Source: Opitutales bacterium UBA2995
GTDB taxonomy: Bacteria; Verrucomicrobiota; Verrucomicrobiia; Opitutales; UBA2995
Length of the DNA stretch: 48,632 bases
Direction of reading: 5' to 3'
NCBI GenBank assembly: GCA_002346535.1
Contig: DDZZ01000047.1
Span: 1-48,632 of the forward strand
Shown: piece after piece, positions 43,575-48,632 of the stretch
How the letters are laid out: every line of letters begins with the position of its first letter
Numbering within the stretch: position 1 is the first letter of the stretch
Notes under the pieces: generated by a model
The model's input: the letters and a program-made list of their open reading frames with translations, nothing else
Databases searched by the model: none
What the model was told of the DNA's origin: nothing
Program-made: the position numbers and the translations under genes

Positions 43575-45287
43575 GTGTTTGTTCAAAGGGTAGAACTCCA
43601 TCGCCGAGGGAGCCGTTTTGATTTCGGCGGTCTTGGCAAGACCGCCCTACCTATACAGCTATTTATCTTTCTCCATTTATGCTTCCCTGTTCTTGCCCTC
43701 AGTCCTCCGGAGCAGCCTAACATCCTTCTCATTGTTGCCGACGATTTGGGATACAGCGACCTTGGTTGTTATGGGGGTGAGATCAAAACACCTAACCTCG
43801 ATATTCTGGCAGAGAATGGCGTTCGGCTGACTCAGTTTTATAATACCGGTAGGTGTTGTCCATCACGGGCCAGTATCCTTACGGGCCAGTACCCTCATAA
43901 GGTGGACTTAGGGCATATGACCATTGATCTTGGTCAGCCGGGTTACCGGGGACGAGTGTCGAAGGAAGCACAAACGATTGCCGAGGTGTTAAAACCTGCT
44001 GGCTATAGATCCTTCATCGCCGGCAAATGGCATTTGGGTACGGAGGATCCAACTGAACATGGATTCGAAGAATTCTATGGCACTTTGGTTAGCTGTAAGC
44101 GTTTCTTCGATTCGGATCATATGATGCGCATGCCCGAAGGTAGAGAGTCTCGGAAATACAATGACGGCGATTTCTACGCCACTGATGCCATTACGGATCA
44201 TGCACTTGATTTTTTGGATCTGGCCCGGGATACACCGGACAATCCCTGGTTTCTTTATCTGGCCCATCCAGCTCCGCACTTTCCGCTGCAAGCACCCAAG
44301 GAGGATATTGAAAGGTATGTGGACAGTTATCATTCCGGTTGGGATCAGCTTCGCGAAGAGCGGCTCACCCGAATGAAGAAGCGCGGTATCATCGCTGATT
44401 CGACGGATCTGAGTCCATTGTCACCTTGGGTGAATTTTGGTGAAACGAAATCGGAGCTGAATCCTGCCTGGGATGCCATTAGCAATGAAGATCGCCGCAA
44501 GGACTTGGCTAGGCGTATGGCCATCTATGCGGCTATGGTGGATCGCATGGATCAGCAGATTGGACGATTGTTGGATGATCTGAAAGCCAATGGAGAATTT
44601 GGAAATACCCTGATTATCTTTACTTCCGACAACGGAGCTTGTGCGGAATGGGGTTGGAAGGGCTTCGATGTTCAATCCAGTAACCGGAATATTTTACACC
44701 GTGGTGCGGAACTTGAGAAGATGGGAGGTTCGGAATCATACCACAGTGTAGGTTCGGGCTGGGCTAATGCATCCAACACACCTTGGAGAATGTATAAGCA
44801 TTACAACTACGAAGGAGGCATCAATTCGCCGGTTATCGTGCATTGGCCGGAGAAGATTTCCGATCAGGCTGGGCAGTTGTTTCACAAACCTGCGCACCTT
44901 ATTGATTTGATGGCAACATTCGTTGCCGTATCGGGTGCCGATTATACAGGTGAGCATCCATTACCCGGAGTCGATCTGCTTGCAGAACTTGATTCCGACC
45001 CGGTGGAGTTTCGCGCTTTGTATTTTGAACATGAAAGCAATCGCGCAATCCGTGAAGGAAACTGGAAATTGGTCGCCTTGAAATACAAACCTTGGGAGTT
45101 GTATGATATGACGAAGGTGAGGACGGAAGGTAAAGATGTTTCAATTTGGTATCCGGATGTAGTGGCTCGGTTGAGTGCAAAGTGGGATGCTTGGGCGGCA
45201 GAGAATCATGTAACCCCCCTGCCGAAGGATTATGGGGTAAGGTATTTGCCGAAACAGGACGAGTGGCGTGAGGTGAGAGGCGAGTAA
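43575..45287 (+). CDS. Sulfatase 2 (secreted, formylglycine type)
   Basis: A second family S1 sulfatase. The signature is C94-C-P-S-R98, with VADDLGYSDLGCYGG upstream, AGKWHLGTED, and FTSDNGACAEWGW downstream. From the GTG at 43575 the protein has 570 residues; the first 25 come from a palindromic repeat that reads through, ahead of a hydrophobic signal segment (LPIQLFIFLHLCFPVLA). No ATG exists before the mature domain, so either the GTG is used or the start was displaced by the repeat. C-terminally it resembles arylsulfatase A-type enzymes. Confidence 0.9.
   Translation: MFVQRVELHRRGSRFDFGGLGKTALPIQLFIFLHLCFPVLALSPPEQPNILLIVADDLGYSDLGCYGGEIKTPNLDILAENGVRLTQFYNTGRCCPSRASILTGQYPHKVDLGHMTIDLGQPGYRGRVSKEAQTIAEVLKPAGYRSFIAGKWHLGTEDPTEHGFEEFYGTLVSCKRFFDSDHMMRMPEGRESRKYNDGDFYATDAITDHALDFLDLARDTPDNPWFLYLAHPAPHFPLQAPKEDIERYVDSYHSGWDQLREERLTRMKKRGIIADSTDLSPLSPWVNFGETKSELNPAWDAISNEDRRKDLARRMAIYAAMVDRMDQQIGRLLDDLKANGEFGNTLIIFTSDNGACAEWGWKGFDVQSSNRNILHRGAELEKMGGSESYHSVGSGWANASNTPWRMYKHYNYEGGINSPVIVHWPEKISDQAGQLFHKPAHLIDLMATFVAVSGADYTGEHPLPGVDLLAELDSDPVEFRALYFEHESNRAIREGNWKLVALKYKPWELYDMTKVRTEGKDVSIWYPDVVARLSAKWDAWAAENHVTPLPKDYGVRYLPKQDEWREVRGE
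43626..43646. repeat. REP-like palindrome at the start of sulfatase 2
   Basis: A perfect nine-base stem, GGCGGTCTT with AAGACCGCC, has a three-base GGC loop. It lies inside the 5' coding part of the second sulfatase. I recall near-identical GGCGGTCTTG-type palindromes spread through verrucomicrobial and planctomycetal genomes, but cannot confirm this here. Confidence 0.7.
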
Positions 45288-45409
45288 TAAATTTGAATTG
45301 GGCCCGTGCTTAAAAAATGTAGGTACGCTAGTAACACCGTGGAAATTGTAGGAGTAGCTTCTTCTCCCTGCGTCCTGTGCCTCTCGGCCCTCGCCACTAT
45401 TACGCAGCG

Positions 45410-45757
45410 CCCCAAGTAGTCATCATCATGACGGATGACAGGATACCAATGTGTGTGGAGCTACGGATCTTTACACGCCTAGTATGGATCGAATGGCGGC
45501 GGAAGGCGTGCACTTCACCCAATTCTTGCAGGTTCATCGGTGTGCTCTCCTTATCGTGCGTCTTTGCTCACTTGAAATCCCCTTCCGGGAAATCGTTGAC
45601 CGGCAACTCAGGCAAAACCGGAGGGCTACTGCTGAGCAGGTCACCATCGCTGAGATGCTTAAAGCTGAAGGTTACGCAACTGCCCACATCGGTAAATGGC
45701 ATTTGGGGAAAGATCAGGGAAGCCGACCGGTTGGACTTTCGAATTCGGATGGTCTTT
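45410..45757 (+). pseudogene. Sulfatase pseudogene, N-terminal half
   Basis: Pieces of a third sulfatase in several frames. PQVVIIMTDD (from 45410) is the metal-binding start; after a shift, CGATDLYTPSMDRMAAEGVH and FTQF follow. The active-site stretch reads GSSVCSPYRASLLT in yet another frame and hits a TGA where Gly is expected. The first shifted frame then resumes with TIAEMLKAEGYATAHIGKWH and LGKDQG before similarity ends. With at least two frameshifts and an in-frame stop the gene is dead. It follows sulfatase 2 by about 120 bases. Confidence 0.8.
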
Positions 45758-45967
45758 AAAAACCTCGAAGCTGCTTTTGAAGAAAAGGCGTGGAAGGAAG
45801 CTTCCGAATCCTTTTTTCCTGATCAAGGGGCCTTGGCAGAAAAGGAGCAAAACGTTTTGGACTGTTTTCGCTCACTGGGATGTGCTGCTTACGGAGGTGA
45901 ACCTGAAGGATTAACAGCTCCTACAAAAAACAGCGACCCCATTGAGCCGCTGTTTTGGATAGATTAG
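45758..45967 (+). other. Unidentified coding-like remnant
   Basis: Beyond the sulfatase fragment a frame reads KNLEAAFEEKAWKEASESFF, then PDQGALAEKEQNVLDCFRSL and GCAAYGGEPEGL before running through a terminator hairpin. The composition is protein-like, but I do not recognise it. It has no start of its own and is probably the tail of another lost gene. Confidence 0.35.
45921..45956 (-). terminator. Intrinsic terminator of the LsrF-type gene
   Basis: A nine-base stem AAAACAGCG with CGCTGTTTT (45927-45956) encloses a 12-base loop. On the minus strand it is followed by a T run. It lies 21 bases beyond the stop of the gene at 45978-46892. Confidence 0.75.
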
Positions 45968-45977
45968 TTAAAATGCC

Positions 45978-46892
45978 TTAATCAAGAACAGGTTTGGAGG
46001 CTACTTCCTCCTTACTAGTATCCGATTTGAGATCATTGTAGAGTTCGAGCCCTTCTTCTGGTTTTAGACCGTTATGAACGATTCCACCCACCGCTTGTAT
46101 CATAGCGAGCGGAGAATCTGACTGGAACACGTTCCTTCCCATATCAACCCCACATGCACCACATCGTATGGCGTTGTAAGCCAATTCTAGTGCTTCGATT
46201 TCTGGAAGCTTTTTACCACCGGCAATTACTACTGGAACCGGGGTTGCAGCCACAACGTTCTCAAATCCTTCGGTGTAATAGGTCTTTACGATGCTGGCTC
46301 CATTTTCGGCACACACACGAGCAGCTAGGCTGAAATAGCGTGCATCGCGAACCATGTCTTTTCCGACGGCAGTTACACCCATAACCGGAATGCTGTATTT
46401 GTTCCCGATGTCCACTAAGCGGCTAATGTTAGCTATAGTGGAAGCTTCTGTGGCTGCGTCTCCTACAGCTATCATACCAGCCATGGCAGATGCGTTCATG
46501 CTAATTGCTTCGGCTTCATCGAGTAAGATGTTGTGATTCATCTCCGTGAGGATCGTCGTTCCTGTATCGGTCCGCAAACAGATGGGCTTAGTGTTGTCAG
46601 GGGGAATGCAAGCGCGAATCATGCCGCGGGTTGCCATCAAGCAGTCGGCATGTTCAGCCAGGGGAGCGATACTCAAGTCGATGCGTTCCAGACCTGAGGT
46701 GGGACCCATGAGAAACCCATGATCAAAGGCCAGCATCACAGTACGGCCTGACTTGCGGTTAAAAATGCGTGATATGCGATTTTTAACACCCCAGTCGGTA
46801 CTATTCATACCCTTGAGGTAAAATGAGCTCGTATCTGCAGGAGCATTCAGCCCGAAGTTATCGCCATCTCTGATATCATCTAGATCTGCCAT
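45978..46892 (-). CDS. lsrF: LsrF-type thiolase/aldolase (class I aldolase fold)
   Basis: Closely follows E. coli LsrF, the 3-hydroxy-5-phosphonooxypentane-2,4-dione thiolase that finishes autoinducer-2 phosphate breakdown. Shared stretches include MADLDDIRDG at the N-terminus, DWGVKNRISRIFNRKSGRTV, MLAFDHGFLMGPTSGLERID, GVTAVGKDMVRDARYFSLA, the Schiff-base Lys in SIVKTYYTEGFE, and GVDMGRNVFQSDSPLAMI. The 304-residue length is standard. No lsrACDBGK genes are present, so the physiological substrate here is uncertain; a related sugar-phosphate aldolase is possible. Confidence 0.88.
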   Translation of the reverse strand: MADLDDIRDGDNFGLNAPADTSSFYLKGMNSTDWGVKNRISRIFNRKSGRTVMLAFDHGFLMGPTSGLERIDLSIAPLAEHADCLMATRGMIRACIPPDNTKPICLRTDTGTTILTEMNHNILLDEAEAISMNASAMAGMIAVGDAATEASTIANISRLVDIGNKYSIPVMGVTAVGKDMVRDARYFSLAARVCAENGASIVKTYYTEGFENVVAATPVPVVIAGGKKLPEIEALELAYNAIRCGACGVDMGRNVFQSDSPLAMIQAVGGIVHNGLKPEEGLELYNDLKSDTSKEEVASKPVLD

Positions 46893-46941
46893 AATGATTT
46901 ATGAATTAAACTTTAGGGAATTGTTTAGTTTTTTCGACGAC

Positions 46942-46958
46942 AGAGCAAGGATGCTCTT
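46942..46958. repeat. 17-base palindromic repeat, copy 2
   Basis: AGAGCAAGGATGCTCT plus one base, the reverse complement of 38891-38907. It is followed by GC-TC so that a second, overlapping stem GAGCAAG-GATGCT-CTTGCTC can also form. It lies upstream of the LsrF-type gene. Confidence 0.7.
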
Positions 46959-46970
46959 GCTCATTAAACG

Positions 46971-47005
46971 AATTGAAGGTGGGGCAACCAGTTCACCTTA
47001 CAATT
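46971..47005 (-). terminator. Candidate terminator of the alpha/beta hydrolase gene
   Basis: AATTGAAGGTG pairs with CACCTT-A-CAATT (one bulged A) around a 12-base loop: 11 base pairs in all. It is 53 bases after the hydrolase stop. The following T tract is weak, so rate of termination is uncertain. Confidence 0.45.
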
Positions 47006-47057
47006 TGGCCTTTTATGCTTATAATTTCTTTGTTTCTTTTGAAGCCGGTTGATCCCA

Positions 47058-47861
47058 TTAGTTGGCGTTGAGCCAATCTAGCACCCGTTGATTAAAGTCT
47101 TCAGTGTACTCAAAATGGAATGCGTGACCAGCATCATCGTAGAAATAGGTATCGCACTCCGGAATTCCTCCTGCGACTTCTTCCGCCATCCATAGCGGGG
47201 TGAAGATGTCATCTTTGCCGCCGATCACCAGGCATTTTTGAGAGATGTTGCCGAGTTCTGAAATCATGTTGTGTGATTTGCAGGCGGCGGATTGTCCTAC
47301 CAAGCCAACGAGCGGTTGGGGTTCTGGAGCAACCCCGAATCCAGTACGACCTTCCAGTAGACCGGCATAACCGTCCGGATTATCCCAAAAGGGTTTGGCG
47401 AAAATCAGGAGCTGAATCCACTCCATGAATTGAACTGGAGTCAGATGAGCAAAAGTGGCTTCGATATGATTAAAAATGGATTTAGCATATTCATCACAGC
47501 GTGCCCAAGGGCACATCAAGACAGCGCTTTTAACCTTCTCGGAGTGGCGTAAGCAAAGCTGTTGAGCGATGATCGAACCCATGGATACACCGACTACTTT
47601 GGCTGATTCAATTCCGAGGGCATCCATTAGCCCTGCATAATCATCCGCCATCATAGAACTACTGTAGTCGCCTTCAGGTTTATCGGTTTTTCCAATGCCG
47701 CGATTGTCCACCATAATGCAGCGGTAATTCTGCTCCCAGTGTTCAGCGTGCACCTCCCATAAGGCTCCCGGGGCCGTGATACCCATGATTAATATGAGCG
47801 GGTCCCCTGAACCGCGCTCCTCGTAATGCATCTGAATTCCGTTAGTTTTTATGTGGGGCAT
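47058..47861 (-). CDS. Alpha/beta hydrolase
   Basis: An alpha/beta-fold hydrolase of about 267 residues. I start at ATG 47861, where MPHIKTNGIQMHYEERGSGD matches the usual family start; the open frame to 47963 adds 34 residues lacking character. The oxyanion strand PLILIMGITAPGALW, the nucleophile elbow GVSMGSIIAQQLC (catalytic Ser), Asp in LVIGGKDDIFTP and His in DDAGHAFHFEY are all present. It resembles 3-oxoadipate enol-lactonase-like hydrolases, but the substrate is unknown. The next 388 bases up to the tRNA hold no gene I can support. Confidence 0.88.
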   Translation of the reverse strand: MPHIKTNGIQMHYEERGSGDPLILIMGITAPGALWEVHAEHWEQNYRCIMVDNRGIGKTDKPEGDYSSSMMADDYAGLMDALGIESAKVVGVSMGSIIAQQLCLRHSEKVKSAVLMCPWARCDEYAKSIFNHIEATFAHLTPVQFMEWIQLLIFAKPFWDNPDGYAGLLEGRTGFGVAPEPQPLVGLVGQSAACKSHNMISELGNISQKCLVIGGKDDIFTPLWMAEEVAGGIPECDTYFYDDAGHAFHFEYTEDFNQRVLDWLNAN

Positions 47862-48249
47862 GATTGTGTCAGGTTTAAAGTTAGAAAGAGGACTTTTGAG
47901 CAAACAATACGGACTCTCGAAAAGTAAAAATACAAGTTTGCTGGGCCTAAATGCGAGGATCAATACTTTATATCAGGTTCGTTGGAAAATTTGGACCTTT
48001 AGAGAATACCCGGATACAATCCTGGAGTTTTTCTCCTGATCCGCAGTGTTCTACAAAAGAATGAGTAGCGGTCCAAATCGCCGAAAAATAAATTTTCTAA
48101 TTTTTACGTTAATTGCCTTTTTTCCCTTTTTTCAGTATCCTGGCTCAGCAAATCTATTTTCCTTGTCAGTCAACTGCTTCGGCTTAAAATCCAACCAATG
48201 CCTGCACCATTCGCCGTCCAAACGATGGAATCTCCGATTGTGACCACGT
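47862..48249. other. Gap without supported gene
   Basis: About 390 bases upstream of the alpha/beta hydrolase. One open frame (48046-48243) has a hydrophobic stretch but a low-complexity composition and no recognisable features. The promoter of the hydrolase probably lies here; I see no clear -10/-35 pair. Confidence 0.4.
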
Positions 48250-48339
48250 TGGCGGAGAGAGAGGGATTCGAACCCTCGGTACGGTTGCCCGCACACTTGA
48301 TTTCCAATCAAGCCCATTCGTCCACTCTGGCATCTCTCC
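48250..48339 (-). tRNA. tRNA-Ser (anticodon GGA)
   Basis: A complete 90-base serine tRNA including an encoded CCA end. The acceptor stem pairs GGAGAGA with TCTCTCC; discriminator G. The anticodon arm is CTTGA-TTGGAAA-TCAAG with anticodon GGA, reading UCC and UCU. A long variable arm and the T arm AGGG-TTCGAAT-CCCT complete the class II fold. Its 5' end is duplicated upstream, see the repeat entries. Confidence 0.96.
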
Positions 48340-48349
48340 TTTGATTGTG
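48319..48349. repeat. 31-base direct repeat of the tRNA-Ser 5' end, copy 1 (in the tRNA)
   Basis: Covers the last ten leader bases and the first 21 bases of the tRNA on the minus strand. An exact copy lies at 48473-48503, with 123 bases between the copies. Confidence 0.9.
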
Positions 48350-48405
48350 AAAGCCACTGAAAATGTGTGTCTCCAAGTTTAGGTCAAGAATCTCTTGACA
48401 GTTGC

Positions 48406-48486
48406 TGCCATAGTGGACGAATGGGCTTACCCATGGACACTTCGTTTGTGTCGCCACTTTGGTGGCTCGGAACGTCCACTCTGGCA
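48406..48486. other. Cloverleaf-like palindrome built from tRNA-Ser sequence
   Basis: An outer stem (AGTGGACG with CGTCCACT, extended by TGCCA/TGGCA across one mismatch) encloses three perfect five-base hairpins in a row: ATGGG-CTTA-CCCAT, GACAC-TTCGTTT-GTGTC and GCCAC-TTTG-GTGGC. The outer arms come from tRNA-Ser: the left arm 48406-48428 is an inverted copy of the D-arm region (23 bases, one mismatch) and the right arm belongs to the direct copy of the tRNA 5' end. A further perfect hairpin, GTCAAGA-ATC-TCTTGAC, sits just beside it at 48383-48399. Confidence 0.8.
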
Positions 48487-48503
48487 TCTCTCCTTTGATT
48501 GTG
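48473..48503. repeat. 31-base direct repeat of the tRNA-Ser 5' end, copy 2
   Basis: Exact copy of 48319-48349. After the first 21 tRNA bases it departs into the hairpin region instead of the tRNA body, so it cannot give a functional tRNA. Two bases beyond its other end the contig-terminal repeat begins. Confidence 0.9.
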
Positions 48504-48504
48504 G

Positions 48505-48632
48505 TGACCAAACCCCTAACTTAGTGGCAAGTCAAATGAGACTCTATCCGGACTCTGTTCATATGGATTGAATGTTAGGTTCTGGAAAGAGTTCCTGATG
48601 TAGGGAAGGTATAGCCTGACCGTAACCAAGGA
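48505..48632. repeat. Contig-terminal dispersed repeat, right copy
   Basis: Reverse complement of 1-128 with four differences. On the minus strand, frame 1 is open to a TAG at 48516-48518, eight bases' worth of residues earlier than in the left copy. The inner edge abuts the duplicated tRNA-Ser fragment, which suggests that the element inserted beside, or was carried with, the tRNA duplication. Confidence 0.85.

Noticed and set aside
45377..45967. A 196-codon protein over the third sulfatase region
   Set aside because: Its first half is sulfatase sequence in a shifted frame and its end runs through a terminator hairpin, so it is not a real gene.
48046..48243. 65-codon frame next to tRNA-Ser
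   Set aside because: Low-complexity hydrophobic start, no motif, no partner and no sign of a ribosome-binding context.
1..48632. Linear replicon or prophage with inverted terminal repeats
   Set aside because: The content is chromosomal core (rpoD, dnaG, mreB, rpmG, infA), the repeats are imperfect and open to coding, and both stop at the same internal repeat base, as an assembly break would.
1..48632. CRISPR array, toxin-antitoxin pair or restriction system
   Set aside because: No regularly spaced repeats, no cas-like proteins and no recognisable defence genes were found on either strand.

Overview
The window looks like a chromosomal contig from a marine-type member of Verrucomicrobiota, most likely class Opitutia. 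The inference rests on the mix of bacterial core genes with accessory families typical of the Planctomycetes-Verrucomicrobia group: an adjacent DUF1800/DUF1501 pair, several sulfatases, a remnant of a PVC heme-binding dehydrogenase-like protein, and proteins ending in aspartate-rich repeats followed by a beta-rich tail. Almost no start codon I inspected has a Shine-Dalgarno sequence, and TTG or GTG starts are fairly common. No taxonomic search was possible, so the assignment is an inference.

Layout. 1-132 and 48505-48632 are near-identical inverted copies of one dispersed repeat; the contig stops inside both. 263-10791 (minus strand) is one long core cluster read right to left: TPR lipoprotein, dnaG (with no zinc ligands), rpoD (with a histone H1-like lysine/alanine tail), a frameshifted lipoprotein, tatA, mreB, mreC, mreD and mrdA. 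10774-21147 is mixed housekeeping: a DUF362 protein, a lone nuoA, rpmG, an Mrp ATPase without its cluster-binding cysteines, a TolB-like propeller, Mn/Fe superoxide dismutase, tadA, infA, an SRPBCC-epimerase fusion, and TRAP membrane subunits DctQM without DctP. 21169-28338 holds the DUF1501/DUF1800 pair, a methyltransferase, a lactate permease and a decayed secreted protein. 28369-35069 holds a YhaM-like nuclease, MgtE, an isochorismatase-like hydrolase, a metallophosphoesterase, rpoN with a small upstream partner, and an A-type Fe-S carrier.

35224-39807 is a catabolic block: fabV, a nucleoside hydrolase, allantoinase, 5-hydroxyisourate hydrolase and OHCU decarboxylase. The last three form the lower urate pathway, and the nucleoside hydrolase can feed purine bases into it. 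39948-45967 is a polysaccharide-degradation-like region: a PQQ-type propeller protein and two intact sulfatases, flanked on both sides by dead sulfatase fragments. 45978-47861 has an LsrF-type thiolase/aldolase and an alpha/beta hydrolase.

The right edge, 48250-48632, is the strangest part. An intact tRNA-Ser(GGA) is followed on its 5' side by a direct copy of its own 5' end, an inverted copy of its D-arm and a cloverleaf-like set of perfect hairpins, and then by the dispersed repeat. This looks like the scar or body of a small mobile structure aimed at tRNA-Ser. The other main points are a zinc-less primase, an Mrp without CPxC, a 5-hydroxyisourate hydrolase with an altered signature, and a chimeric pseudogene joining a heme-protein N-terminus to a sulfatase C-terminus.
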